A DNA stretch of 64,000 nucleotides from Malachius bipustulatus (GCA_910589415.1 OU342637.1:35742162-35806161), one strand, 5' to 3'. Counted from the stretch's first letter, positions 47,198 to 60,136 are shown. Numbers and translations: made by a program. The notes: a model not told the origin generated them from the letters alone.

Positions 47198-50100
47198 AAA
47201 TTTACAGAAATTATTCGATATTGTAGGCTAAACTAATAAAAAGAAAAGGGCACGCAAAAGCTTCGAACACATTTAACTTCTTTGAATCACGAGTACAAAT
47301 AAAAAAAAAATTAAATCTGATAAGCTTTTTTTCCACATGGAACTGGAGTATATATAAATGGTTGGATTTAAAAAAAAACAGTCAACTTTTGTTAGGTGGG
47401 ACTTTCGGAACTTAGTCTCGTTAAGAATGCACTCTACTTATAAGTACCCCATGCACGTAGGTAGCTGGATAGTTTCAAGATTGATAAATTGGCAATTTTC
47501 CGCACAGTTCAATTGAACTCCCTGATTAATCTTGCCGTCGATAAAAAATCCTCCAGCTCGGACTTCTATCGGAAGCTCACCTGGGGAAGTTTTCACACAA
47601 CGTTTAATTCTAAACATTGCGAGCAAATCCCCGGCAAGCCCCGGAGAGACGTGTTTTTATTCCTAGCGTAGCCACGTCCCCCTAAAATAGCTTTACTGTT
47701 GTTACTGACTGCTCGGACTTCGGCTCGATCAATGGAATCTAAAATCCTCTCCATTTCACGGCTGCTCTGGCGGAAAAACTCCCACGCTGTCCAACTCCCC
47801 AGAGACCTGAGCCGGTTATAAACAATTCAGTTCCACTATGATTAGTGTTTTATACTTTATTTATAAACTCCTTCAGGCGTCAATTTCTAAAACATTACAC
47901 ATCGAAAATATTTGCCGTTCACCAGCATGATCGCTGGTACTGGATCAAGGGCAACAACTAACAGTATAATCAACAACAAGATTAGAATGAAACTTATGAT
48001 AAAATCATGGTAATTTGAAGCTACCACGTACTAATTTGATAGTAGGTGCTAGTACGACGATTGCCTGGATCTTATGAAGGTGCTAATAAAGTCATCGTGG
48101 CGGCGGTATAAAAGAGAAGCGGACAGGCTGCGGAGGTCCCATAGGAAGGTTAGGGCGAGGCAGTCCGCCCACTATGAACCTAAGACCAAATTAATTGCGG
48201 TTCGGTCGCCCTCCCGCCAGAGTTGGGGTTTTTGTTAAGCCGCGCTGACCGTGAGATGAGGAGGATTCCGGTTGCCATTGATTGGCCCCAAGTAACACTG
48301 TAAGCTGCCTGAGCGAACTGAACTCTCGTAACAAGTCCAGGAATAGCCCTGCAGCGCTAAAATTCCTTCTTCTCGTCCCTAAATAAAGTATATTTTTGAC
48401 GACTTTTAATTATTAGAGTAAATGCTTGTATTATATCTGAGATGTATAGTCAGAGTTGGGGGTATCTTGTATCCAAGATGGGTTTTGAAAGTATCTTAGA
48501 TACTTTTAGTATTTAGATAGTTTAAAGATTATTTTAGATATGTAAAGTTTTTTTTTTTTTAACGGGGACACCCAGTATAACATTAGATTTTTAAATTGTC
48601 TGAGGAAATGGAATACAGATGGTTTTCTCAATTGGGATTTAGATTGAGTCGTTTATGAGTTACCTTTAAACAAGTCCTGATTTTTATAAAAAAATTCAGT
48701 ATACAAAGAAAACGGCTCAATAAATTTATAAACGGCTTACGTGTACCCATCTTAATTTTTCATGTGGTTGTGATATCCTTTATGTAGTGTAAAGTAAAAC
48801 AAAATAATTATTTCTAAATTAATTCAAAATATCGGTCTAATGAGCACGTAGTATCTGGTCGTTATTTTGAATTTAGACGACCAGTGATTCCCTTAACAGA
48901 CAAAAGAAGAAATATTGACAACGGTATTTTGCTTATTTCAGGTCAATTTTTTGAATTTCATGATAAAATACTTTGACAATAATAATAGGCAACAATTAAT
49001 TTCGTTAAGATGGAAACTACTTTGTATTATTAGTCAATGTCGTATGTACAGAGGTATGATCAGCCACCCGGTATAAAAAGAGTTTATAGTAAGGCAGAAC
49101 TTATAGCGCCAGATTCAACTATTCAATATCTGAAAAATTACGAAAAAACGACGGTAGACCGACGTCATAAACATCACGTACAAAATAACATCTGAGAAAT
49201 TACGACAACAATTACGTGATTTTTTTTGTAATAATGACGTCACAATAACGTGACTGCTGTCTAGGATCTTGTTTATAGATTTTCTCTTATCATCACATTT
49301 TATCACGTGATCATTTATATTTTAGTCCCGTTGTTGATAATTCGCCAAACTAACGGGTAAGACGTACGTCATCTTCACATAAGTGCGTACTTCTTTTTTT
49401 TTTGATACCGTTGCCAATACCTAAAGTGTAATACCTGTAAGTGCAATTTTCCAAAGATCCAAGGTGTAACTTTTCGTCCGTTGATTGTCCCCCACTCGCT
49501 TGTTTTCCCTTTAATTGTTGTGTTTATCCACGTGCTATGGAAGTTTGTATAGTTTGTTGTATTTGTTCATCACCCGCAATTATGTTAGGAAACAGTTGCA
49601 GTAGAGTGCTAGAATGATTTAAAGTCGCTTGAAAAACGATTATGTGCTATCTAGCTCAAATTTTCAGGAATCATAATAGTCTATGGCCTAAATAACTCAA
49701 ACCCGGAGTCGTCAAAAAATTGTCATGTGCAAAAAGGCACTATTCAAAATTTTCGATTTTTTTTACAGAATGTGGTTGCTTATAAGTGAGACTTTGCCGT
49801 ACCAATTTTTCAAGATGTTAGCTGTGATAGTTAAGTTAGAAAAAAATCGAAACTGTTTCCGAAAAGCATTCCTCAAATACGTTCTTCTGAACTTTGAACA
49901 GCAATATCTCGTTTTGGTGTATGGAAAAAATTGACTGTTTTCACTACTTTTTGTTATTTCAAAAAAGGAAAAATCCATAAATTCCAGCCCGGTAGTCTAA
50001 AAGGCCCACAGGGTGACAATTTATTGTATATGCGCACTCTACTATTGTATGTGAGTTTGCACAACAACTAGTCTTTTTTCAACAACTTTTTTCCAAAACA

Positions 50101-53100
50101 GATAATGTTCAACTTGCCTCAATGGAAAATAAAAGTGTTTGGGCGGTTTTAATTTAATTATTATTGAGAATAAACGCGGCAACAAGGCATCTCCGTGGTA
50201 AGTACCTGGCGGAAGAAAGCGAGAGTGACAAGCGGCATTGCATTTTTTGAAAACCTTTCGAGTAGGTACGTCGGGAAAGGAGTGCAATCGGTTCGTGACG
50301 AACATAAAAACGGATTAAAATAATTATATTACATAGAATAATCCTAGTTGTGACCGGCGGGCTGGTCCTTCGAGTCGGTGGCCGTTTTTTGGTAGTTGTA
50401 GCACTTGCACTTATACTAATTATCCAATCTTCTCCCCCTCCCCCTCACTACCAGAGTGCAAGAGTGCGGGAACAAGAGCAGCGACGGGAAAACCTGGACT
50501 TCTAAAAGGAAAACGAGACGAAGCGTTCTTATCACAGCTCTACAAAAAATAAACAGGCACGAATAACCAGTTTTACAATATCAGAAAATGTGGTTCAAAC
50601 CAGAATATTATTCAACTTCAATTTCTGCTGTCTTGGATCAAGATAATTAACCTGATGTTCAAAGATCTTATAATTTCATAATTTCAGAAAATTCCGCAGA
50701 AAATTCCTGTAACAAAGCAACCTCCGCTGTAATATCCCTTTAATAATGAGACTCGAGAACCCCTGATTTATCATCCTAAGAAAACATAATTTGGATTATA
50801 AATTAAGAAGAGAAATTATATGAAATCTAAGTTTTTTTACTGAGATGAATTTTCTCTTCAATTAGGTCGTGTTAAAGATTTTCAAACGAATAAAAACTGT
50901 CAATAAAATATAGGTAAATGAACGAAAATACGAGTAGTCGAAATGCAATCAGCAGGGAAGTCATTTTCCGCGCCGGCGATTCTCATAAAGCACGAACAGA
51001 TAACAGAAATACATGTTTACTTACATCAAGGGTGCTCGATCGAGCAGAAGTGTGCTTGAATGAACCTGCTCGCATGCATCCCGTCTTCCTTTCACCAGTT
51101 CGATTTACCAGAAAACTGTCTCCGCGAAACAAATGTTACATCCCGTTGCCAAAATTGGGAGGCGAACAAATTATCCAACTTATAAAAGATCACAAACTGG
51201 CGCTACTACTCGACTCAATGCATGGACGCCAATTTGTTCCTCGTTCGCTCCGGTTATAGTTATGAGAACCGGGACTTGGTAAAATTCATAACTTTGCCAA
51301 TAATGTCTAATAGAGTGGTTTAAAGGACTTTGCTTGAGTCTTATTTGTTTCACTTTAAATAATGTTTGTAACAATAAAACGATTCCATGAGTTATTGTTT
51401 TATAAATTCATTTCTTCAAGAGTCACTTCATGTCTATTTCCGATTGCGAGGGGATATATTTAAGTGGAAAAGTTTTCTCGTGCTTATTTCCTCGATGACT
51501 GCTCTCATGGTTTTATTGAAAACACAAGAGCAATGACGTGGATCATTGCTTCAGGACCGCGACTAGTATAGACTCGCAGATGATAGGTACTAAATATTTT
51601 ATTATGGAGAACTTGGAGTAGGAAAGAGTATTTCTAACTACTTCCATCATAAAACTATCGTTGAGAGTTTTATATTGTGTCCTTGTATTTACAACACTGT
51701 TGATTGAAAAATTCACAGACTGTAAAAGGTAATTTTCTGGAGACTAAAGACAATTTGTGATCAGTTCAGTAAATCGTGCGAGAAAATCAATACAATCCAA
51801 GCAATATTCTTTATATTGTTAGATGAATTATGAGCGAGTAGTAAAGATCGACCCTTCTGAATTATTTATGTATTGATTTTTTTAAGCAATCTGTGAATAA
51901 AAATTCATCCTTTGTGTGGACCTCCTCCTCAGGTCGCCGTTTATCTTCCCATGGCAGGATCTGAGATCAGAGCCCAAAACGGACAGAAGTGGCCGTATAT
52001 CCTGGATGCCACGCATATTGTATTTATAAGGGCTGAGATATATTTACCACCGAAGTTATTCCGGATTAGCCTGCTCGAGATTGTAGTTTAACCATATATT
52101 CCCACTCTGGGAACTGTCTTATCAGCATAAAACCAATATAGGCCAAAATAAGGTGTCACATAATAAATATCTCAATGAAGCACCCTAAACCGATTTATTA
52201 ACGCCATTTTATACCCCTGAATTCACAACAAAATTATCTTACAATTGCTTTTGAATTATTCATCTTGACTTTATGTTCATGTAAAATAATAATTACACAA
52301 AGATATTTTAATGGGATTTTGGGAGACTTCAATTATGCATACTGGGGACTTTTTCAGTCATGGTACTCACTTATTGTTTATTGGATTACTACAAGGTTGA
52401 ATAATTGAAAGAAACATCTACATGTACACCAATAGCATTTTGTTAATGTTCAAAACATTTGCAAAAAGATCCTGCTACAAAAGTGCCACCACTATCCAGA
52501 AAAAAAAAACAACTTGTCGATTCGTATTATAATAACGCTCTGTGTGTGATTAACTACCTATCTGGAGGCAAACTATGGAGTTAAAATAATCCGATCTAGT
52601 ATACCGTAAAAATTGAACCGAAATCATCTAAGGAATTAAATCTGGATATTCCTTTGGGTATCTTCTATCAACTCGATCAAACAGGAACTAAAACAAGCAC
52701 TGAATTGACCATGAGCATCCACCAAGGCGCTTAGAGGAAGATTTATAGATATGTTAAAAATACCTTTATATAATATACTCGTATGTTTAAATCAACAGCG
52801 CAAAAATGGTTCAAAACTGTTTACAACTTCAAGTCAAATACGCCCATAATTCCTATGTTGTGACGTTGGGATGATTTGTGACGAACCGTTGACGAATTTG
52901 ACCGCATCGCGAATAGCTACGATGGCATATTATACAAGACGTTGCCGCTGATAATGTCGAGGAGATAACGCGGCGTCCGGGGTTACAGTCTTCACCCTTC
53001 TTTAATGTGCCGCGTTGGCAGGGTGTTAGCTGGGACGAATCCAACGACGCAGAGACGGTGTATCGTCATACGTATGTAAATTACACTCTACATTACGATA

Positions 53101-53600
53101 TTACGTGGAGACGCTTTGAACTAAGATATCCAAGTTCTTTTCCCCAATATGAAAGCCTGAGAAGCCGCTAGCTTTATAAAAGCCTTCGTTGACTGCAGCA
53201 GATCTAGGACATAGCCTCTCGAGGCCAAAATTTCAAATTCGATATTTAAGAGAAGTCACTTGTATCGGGTCAGAAGCATGTATTGTTTACTGCTTTGCGC
53301 ATAGAAATAATCTTGTTATATCGGGACTTGACAGCAGAAATTAATTTTGAAAGACTAGACTAGCCTATGAAAGACAAATTTAGGAAAATACCTTTAGGGA
53401 GTTTCAGTAAGGTATAGACGAGGGACTTAACACGGTATGAGGAATTACCCAATATTCTATTGAGGAATATCGGCTGGAATAATATTAAATACGTGAGATG
53501 ATCAAATGGTGATGAGGAAGGTACCCTTTGGTGAATTTGGGATGGGAATGTGGAGCCTTCCTCCCCCTCACTTACTCCAACTCAAAAGGGTGAATAATAA
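47198..53600. other. Gene-free stretch with repeat scraps
   Basis: GC-richer blocks at 47620-47830 and 48040-48370 have no open frame. 48460-48545 is rich in gtatctt/gatactt motifs, a pattern common in insect DNA-element remains, and ggggacacccagtata at 48564-48579 matches the right terminus of the foldback MITE at 28643-28660. Another cacccggtata lies at 49068-49078. The plus-strand open frame at 50918-51259 (113 codons) lies in a GC-richer island but shows no motif. No gene recognised. Confidence 0.5.
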
Positions 53601-54680
53601 AAAATAAAATTCACTTACCTTACCCAAGATCTCAAAAGAAGGAGGCGGCCATTGACAAATCTCAATGTGACCCGTGCAAATTTATCCTGTCAGTCACATT
53701 GGCTTGTCGAGTAGGACATGCCAAATTTTTAATGCCCCACCCAATTACTCAAAATTTTGAAAAGAAAATAAATTTAAATTTAAATGTGATCGTCTAAATT
53801 TCAAAACAAAATTTCCAAATAATTAAATCCAAACAAACTCAAACAAAAGGGTCGTTATGTTTATCTAATCTAGAATGGATAAATGGGGCCTTCCTCGGGA
53901 AAATCCAAGATTCACCAGACCAGATTAGACCCGTAGTAACTCCTAAAAATTTTCCTCAAAAAAAAAAAAATATATATATAAAAAAAATAATAAATAGACA
54001 AACTTCACCAAAATATCCCAGAATATATCACCTTATTCTTTATATTACTTTAAATACTGAATAACTGACTTAAAAAGAACATGAGATGGTTGTTTCTTAA
54101 TAATCTCAAATCGTTAAATTTCAATGAAAATATTTATTAAAATTAATTTCATCCGCACACAATAATCGGGTAATCACCGCTAAATCTTACAGAAATATAA
54201 ATTTAATAACCAAAATCAGTAAATATTTAAATATGCAAATATAAATCTACCTTATCATCATGATATCAAATTTACACACTCAAAATTCAAGATCGGTATA
54301 CTGGCTCAGTAATTCGATAAAATTTTCTAACACTCACATTAATCAAAATATTTCTAAACTAGTACACAGTTATGATTCTGAAAAGAATTCAGAGTCGGAT
54401 CAAAAGTTATTTATCAAAAGACTTAATTTCTCTTAAGTAAATATAGTTAATATTAAAATAGGTATCTACCTATGAAATCTGAAATTCAAAAGTTTATTTA
54501 AAAAGTGATCATTTCCAACTCGAGATTCTAAACAGACATGATTATTTTAACGAATTATTTTAACACATAACAATTACATTAGTCACTTGTTGACCACAAT
54601 AAAAGTTCATAACATATTATCAAAATCAGATTCACTTTGAAAGTCATAGGTGATGAAATTAATTAAACACTGTACTTGAA
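53601..54680. other. AT-rich stretch, no gene
   Basis: On the minus strand GGTAAGGTAAGTGAA near 53628-53614 contains a consensus splice donor, but no coding exon next to it is convincing. An A/TA-rich low-complexity run lies at 53958-53995. Nothing else recognised. Confidence 0.45.
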
Positions 54681-54686
54681 TTTATT
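54681..54686 (-). terminator. Poly(A) signal of putative small gene
   Basis: AATAAA on the minus strand, about 130 bp after the stop codon of the 48-codon frame at 54814-54960. Confidence 0.35.
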
Positions 54687-54813
54687 TACTCTTCTTTGTT
54701 ATTGAAAATAGTGAAAGTTCATTCACGTTCAAAAAGACACACCTTATTATTTAAAATTCCACTCCCAGACTGACGAACTAGGGCCCCTCTAACATAGACG
54801 CGATGACCAAAGA

Positions 54814-54960
54814 CTAGGCAAGCATGGTTGCCTGAACTGCCTTTGTGCTGGTATTAGCACCCGCTGGGGTTGGTGCTCCAGGTGCTGGACGAGCGGAACT
54901 GCTCCCCTTTTCAACCTTGGTGGTGATGTTGACACCGGAAAAATTTGCCTCTAGCTCCAT
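54814..54960 (-). CDS. Putative 48-aa microprotein (unrecognised)
   Basis: The minus-strand frame reads MELEANFSGVNITTKVEK, then a small-residue-rich GSSSARPAPGAPTPAGANTS, and ends KAVQATMLA at TAG. It is strikingly GC-rich with C- or G-ending codons inside strongly AT-rich DNA, which suggests selection or recent origin. An in-frame TGA 9 codons upstream makes the ATG the natural start. Around it, in the right order on the same strand, are a TATA box (55663-55651), a consensus donor TAC|GTAAGT (GT at 55509-55508), a pyrimidine-rich acceptor candidate (TTTGAG, exon from 54983) and AATAAA (54686-54681). No signal peptide or known domain. It could be a real small gene, a fragment of a larger spliced gene, or a relic of an element. 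Confidence 0.4.
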   Translation of the reverse strand: MELEANFSGVNITTKVEKGSSSARPAPGAPTPAGANTSTKAVQATMLA

Positions 54961-55264
54961 CAGTAATTGGTAGAAAATAACGACTCAAAGGACAAAATCT
55001 CACTTTGTAATGATCAGATATTTAAGTATCGGGACTTCTTGAATTTGTATTGAAGATTAAGAAAGTACTACGTTATTCACTCTTCAACAAACTTCTCTAT
55101 CTGCCTGATCAAACTTCTCATGTTTCTAAATTAAACTTCACCACTTTTCCCTATTTCTTCAAGCTTCTTCAAATATATAAATCTTCACACAAGTTAGTAC
55201 CTACATAGGTAGGTACCTACGTAAGCCTCCACATGATTAAATCTTTACGTAATTCTTTATATAA

Positions 55265-55440
55265 ATCAGAAGTTCAAAAGTTAGAACTCAAAAATTAAAA
55301 ACTAGAAGTCCGAAATCCCTTCGGAAATCCAAAATCAGAAGTTAGAAATCAGAAATCAAAAATCCAAAGTTAGAAATTCGAAATTAAAAATCCGAAGTTA
55401 AAAACTAGAAATCCAAAGTCATAAGTCGGAACCTAAAAGT
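55265..55440. repeat. Degenerate short-period tandem repeat
   Basis: Alternating aaaatccaaagtt, agaaatc and aaaaactaga-type words with a period of about 7-14 bp. It lies in the putative intron of the small minus-strand gene and contains no gene. Confidence 0.7.
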
Positions 55441-55650
55441 CCCTTGTCTGTAAAGACAAGAAAGAGAAATTAGCAAAAATGACTAAAATTAAATTCAGAA
55501 GATTACTTACGTAGGACTTCATCTCTCACAGCACTAACTTTATAACAACTATACTTCTACACAAGGGACTGTTATTAAATTTACTAGTCGTAGGCAAGTC
55601 ACATGATTAGCCAAGTTTAGATCGGAAAATGAACGAATCGCTCACTCCAC

Positions 55651-55663
55651 CCCTATTTATACC
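55651..55663 (-). promoter_or_regulatory. TATA box of putative small gene
   Basis: The minus strand reads GGTATAAATAGGG, a near-perfect core TATA box. An initiator-like TTCATTTTC follows about 25-30 bases downstream, and a consensus splice donor about 150 bases downstream. Confidence 0.45.
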
Positions 55664-58600
55664 TTCACCAAAAAGGACGCTACACAGGCTTACTGACTTG
55701 CTTTTTCCACGAACTTTTCACTCATTTTATTCAGAAAATCACGGTTAACGGTAGGCAACTCTCAAATCTTCCTTGCACATCCTATGCGACGATGTCATAT
55801 CATCCACCATATACGTCGGCTGACCCTCGATAGCATTACCAATCTTTCAATTCCTTCCGATATCCGAACCTTAATCTCACAATCGCGCACCTACCTATAT
55901 TTCGATGCCTGTTGTTGTTCGGTCAGTGTCACGTTTTTTTATCACCCTTTTTATATGATCTTAACGACTTCCACTCCATTATTCAAGATAAATACCAGAG
56001 AAATGCTATTTTAGGTTTAATTTGGATAACAAATCGAAAATTCAGAGCAGTAATATGAGAGTGGTCTCATTAGATGCGGAAAATTATTTCGCATAAGATG
56101 ATATACTTTTTGTACTTTCCAACCTCTGAAAACCTAGAACCGGGACAGAAAGTCAACCAGACATGTTATTTGCGTCTTATTTTGTTAACAAAGGCATGGA
56201 ATTTCTTAATGACTACCAGATGTTCGTTCGTGATATTCGCTTAATACAGTCTCCTACATCAGCAAAAATGTACAGTCAAACATAACTTCTCTGAACTTTA
56301 TAAAAATATTCTAAATTGAGAATTAACATTTTGAAAAAGAAAACGTAGCGCGCAAGGCACGCTGCAAATGGTTGAATTTTTTTGCCCATTTTCTTTTGTT
56401 ATCGTCAGGAATTATTCTTACAGTTTCAGCTCCAATTCCACTTTAAACTATGTTTTGTTGCATCGTATTTCAATTTGTCACTGTGCCAATATTCTGAGTT
56501 TGCAGTTTTGTCAACTCTTTTTCTATAACCACTGAAGGCCCCATGTCCTACCAATGCAAGTATTTCTATCAGTAACAGCTCTAGGTGTCTAGGAAACAAG
56601 CTGAGCTGTCATCATCCCCTTATTTTCAATGATTTAAATTGCTACTGTCAATACTGTCATGAATATACTTAGACCTCGTCACTTTTTTAATCGTATATCG
56701 CCACTTTCTTAAGTCATCTTTATGGTTGAATCCTCTTTCGTCTCTCGCTTGCTGAGTATTGAAACTCTCCCTCGACACAATATTGATGGAATACAGCAAT
56801 GTCAAAAATCGTATAGAATTTGATGCCAGTTGTCACTATTCTAAAAAGCGATGCCTCGTTTCTTACTTAATAGAATTTTCTCCAACACATATATTTTTAA
56901 AATAGAATGACGCAGTCTTCATATTATGATTGATAAATTCCATGACCCTATTGATACATACCATGACCACCTATCATTGCACGAACCTTTTTGTTTTGAT
57001 CTATTCCGTTTCTAGAATGATTTTTTTTTAATTTCGACAGACAACCTATCAACTCACCATACGAAGTGCTAAATTTATAAGCGTCATTATAGAGGATGTT
57101 CCCCTCAAAGTCCTCCTGTTGTCTTCAGAGATTTCTGTGGGACACCGCATAATATTCCGAATTCTACTCGGCTTTCTTTTTGCTCAATAATAATGAAATG
57201 ATCTCTAACAGATAGTATGGTAATCGCTGATCACCTATAGGATGTGATCACTTATCACAAGATAGGTTTAATGTCCTTGTATAGTCTTTAGAGACGTTTA
57301 CTTCTTTGGTTTATGTAATTAGCAATCTTTATTTCCCATTTGTTAAGAGACCGATATTATTTATTAAAAATAGTGAAAAATAAAAAAATAATAACACTAA
57401 ATAAATAATAATAATAATAAATAATAACACTGACGGGAGTTCATGACTTAAAATGACTTAACTCAAGTTTCCAGCGACAAGGTTTACTTCAAAAGCTGCG
57501 GCACGTTTGGTGGTGTTATTTTTCCAAAGGTAGATGTTCTGACCTGATCAGAACCTGATCGCAGGGTCAGAATATTATCAGGTCAACTACCAAGTGCGCG
57601 CGCAGGTTATATTTCCAGTTAAGATAGTGTCGCGAGACGCTTGTAATCTGAAGGAACATAACCATAACCTTGATTCAAATTTCAGCTTTTCAGCTGAACT
57701 ACTTTCAAATAAATTGTACCTAATTGATTTCTAGAAGACATGCCTTATTTTTTGTCTCACTCTTCTACAGCCTATGGCCACTGCATTTTTTGTTGCGCAG
57801 TCTTCATTACTTGTTACTTGTTCAGTACTTTGTTATTACCGTTTAGTTTGTTTAGTTATTTTATTTTCAGTAACTAAAACGAGTGTATAAAAAATAGTCA
57901 ACCTCACAATATTAAAAATTAGTTGTAGGTACTTTGAGGATACGTAATGAAATTTGTAAAAATCAAGAAGAATGTAAAATGAAATGAGATAAATGTATAT
58001 TTTTTGTATTTTTAGAGCTGTCGGATTTGAATAATATTTGAGAACAAACAAAATATAATCTATTTACTCATGAAATCCTATTTGAGGGATCCGCCTAATA
58101 TTACAGAAATTTCATTACCACTTTTACAATTCCCTCTCCTGAGTATCTGATTTGAATTGCAAATGTATAAAACCGTCTTTAAAATTTTCCCTTCTAATTA
58201 AGTAAAAAAGTTAATCTCTTCTCTGTATGTATACTAATGAAGCGAAATTATATTTCTGAAGTTAACATTTCAACTTTTTGAATACGGCGCCATTAAAGAC
58301 GCCCCTAATATCAAATATATATGCAAACGAGGCCGGGCAGCTTTATAGAAGAAGTCACAATATTAACCGGAAATCATGTAGTTGCCACGTTCATGAATAT
58401 TTTATCACACTTGCGCGCCCTGTATACCTACGCACTTTATATTGTACAATAAATGGAAATACTCTCCTCTGTTTCTCTCTAATATCACACAAATGTTTCG
58501 TTCCCTCTGGGACCAACTAAATAAAGGTCAAATATGCAATTTTTCAAAGCGATAATATTTTTATTTTCCTCGGAGTACAAACCTACCTAAATAACGACAG

Positions 58601-59340
58601 AACAGGTAGGTAAAAATAATTGTTTTTCTAGTCTTATTGAATAATATTCCAATTATTTGAGCTTTATGGATTAATCATGAAGGTAATTATTCGTAGGTAT
58701 TGAATTATACCATAGCTCATAATACCCGTCTCTTGTCCAATCACAGCTGCTGTATATTTGATAAACAGAGCAAAGCTGTGAATAGGAACAATAACTAACA
58801 TTTAATAGAATCGACGCGTGCGCACTCGGTACTTGGTACTAGAGGTTGAAGATAAAGTTTTTCCAGATAATCCGTTCCTCTGATTGTATCGTTTACGTAA
58901 AAAATTACATTTACGTAATTTTGAAAGTGCATGAGAAAATTTTGAGATATGAGAGATTTTACATAAGTAAGTTTGTACATGAACTATATAGTATTGTAAC
59001 AAAATGACCCCGGGCCCGTTTTATTTATTCACAGGTTATTAGATGAAGTAGGTACCTAATATTAATGGTGCAGCCGTCTGTTTCCTTACTAATTGTTTTG
59101 CCTGATTTAAAATGGGACCTGCATACGTGAATGTTGCGCATTGGTTTAATTATTTATTTTTGTGGATTTTGTTTCGAAGAGAGATCTTCCCTAATATTTT
59201 CTCAATGGATTTTCCATAATTTGTGAAGGAAATTCCCTCAGAATGGGCACTTCGCTGTCTACTAGTGAATTGGTTCGAAGAGAAGTTGCCAACTGCGAAT
59301 AATGAGTTCGAGATGTGAGTGAAGTATGTTTCACTGGGAT
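55664..59340. other. Gene-free stretch
   Basis: AT-rich with no convincing exon. (AAT)n runs near 57398-57430. Three nuclear-receptor-like half sites cluster at 57540-57585. A tgtaacaaaatgaccccggg stretch at 58995 could be an LTR start, but no matching end was found. The open frame at 55784-56014 (+) shows no motif. Confidence 0.45.
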
Positions 59341-59348
59341 TTCCCGGG

Positions 59349-59590
59349 ATAGATAAAGGAAATTCGACCGGAGTCCGCTAGGCCATCTCTGGTCGAATTT
59401 TATTGCGGAAATTTAGAATTGTGAGTTGAAGTTTGCGTGAAACGATATTTGCCCTTTTTGGGTTTTCAACTGGAATTTTTCCAAGGTAGATAAAGGAAAT
59501 TCGACCGGAATTTCGGCCATCTCTGGTCGAATTATATAGTTTAGATAAGGATTTGGTAACCTGGAGTCCGCTAAGCCATCTCTAGGTACC
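59349..59590 (+). promoter_or_regulatory. Tandem palindromic modules with GATA-like sites
   Basis: gtagataaaggaaattcgac-type text occurs at 59349-59368 and 59486-59505. In each case it is followed by ggccatctctggtcgaatt, so that attcgacc and ggtcgaat form an inverted repeat. A third partial copy (ggagtccgctaagccatctc) lies at 59563-59582, directly before the TATA box. TAGATAA occurs three times (59350, 59487, 59542). This looks like the U3 of an LTR or a compact enhancer. Confidence 0.55.
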
Positions 59591-59600
59591 GTATAAAAGG
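59591..59600 (+). promoter_or_regulatory. TATA box
   Basis: gtataaaagg, immediately after the palindromic modules. A tcagattc initiator-like sequence follows at about 59609. Confidence 0.55.
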
Positions 59601-59713
59601 TTAGGAAGTCAGATTCGACCTAATCGGAAGCTGGTCTCTATCTGTCTTGAGCTGTGTTAAAACGTCTGCTTTTATAGAAGCGGTGGCCCGCTTTCTAAAC
59701 ACGACAAGCAACA

Positions 59714-59791
59714 ATGAACCTTATTGGCACCGTGATTTTCTGTGTTTTGTTTCTTATCATATCTCCCTTATCTCGAGATTTAGCAAGTTGA
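59714..59791 (+). CDS. Short signal-peptide-like ORF (25 aa)
   Basis: It is the ATG in caacaATGa, a good insect start context, about 100 bases after the likely start site. The peptide MNLIGTVIFCVLFLIISPLS then RDLAS ends at TGA. It has the polar start, hydrophobic core and small-residue end of a signal peptide. The same strand then reads untranslated to a strong splice donor, CTG|GTGAGT, at 60131. It may be an upstream ORF in a leader exon, a first coding exon spliced before the stop, or a chance frame inside an LTR. Confidence 0.3.
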   Translation: MNLIGTVIFCVLFLIISPLSRDLAS

Positions 59792-60130
59792 CCTCGCGGC
59801 TACCTTACTGAATAGTCCTGAACTTCAACTAACTAAATTTTCCTTAAAATCGGGGGACGCGTTTTCGCTTTTTCATTGTGCCTAGCTACTATAATTACAC
59901 CGGCTTAACTTTCACTTCGCATTTTCACCTGCTTGCTGTTTGGGAACCGTGGTGAATTTCCGACTACTGTCGTTTATTCCCTTACTTTATTGATTGGTTT
60001 AATTTTCATTATCGTGGGTGGAATACCTAGAGACTTACTATTGTCTTTGCAAGGGGTTATTGTTTGTTTAAGGTCGTGCTATTATTTCACTCGATCCGAG
60101 GGTGTCTCATAATACATCTACCAACATCTG

Positions 60131-60136
60131 GTGAGT
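60131..60136 (+). promoter_or_regulatory. Candidate splice donor
   Basis: ATCTG|GTGAGT, a near-consensus donor that would end an exon of about 520 bases starting near 59611. No acceptor or downstream exon was identified within the window. Confidence 0.3.

Noticed and set aside
50918..51259. 113-codon plus-strand frame
   Set aside because: No domain, no promoter or poly(A) context; it lies in a GC-richer block where longer chance frames are expected.
58741..58781. Hairpin tcacagct...agctgtga with an about 11-nt loop
   Set aside because: The stem of about 15 bp is too short for a microRNA precursor, and the arms match no microRNA that I could verify.
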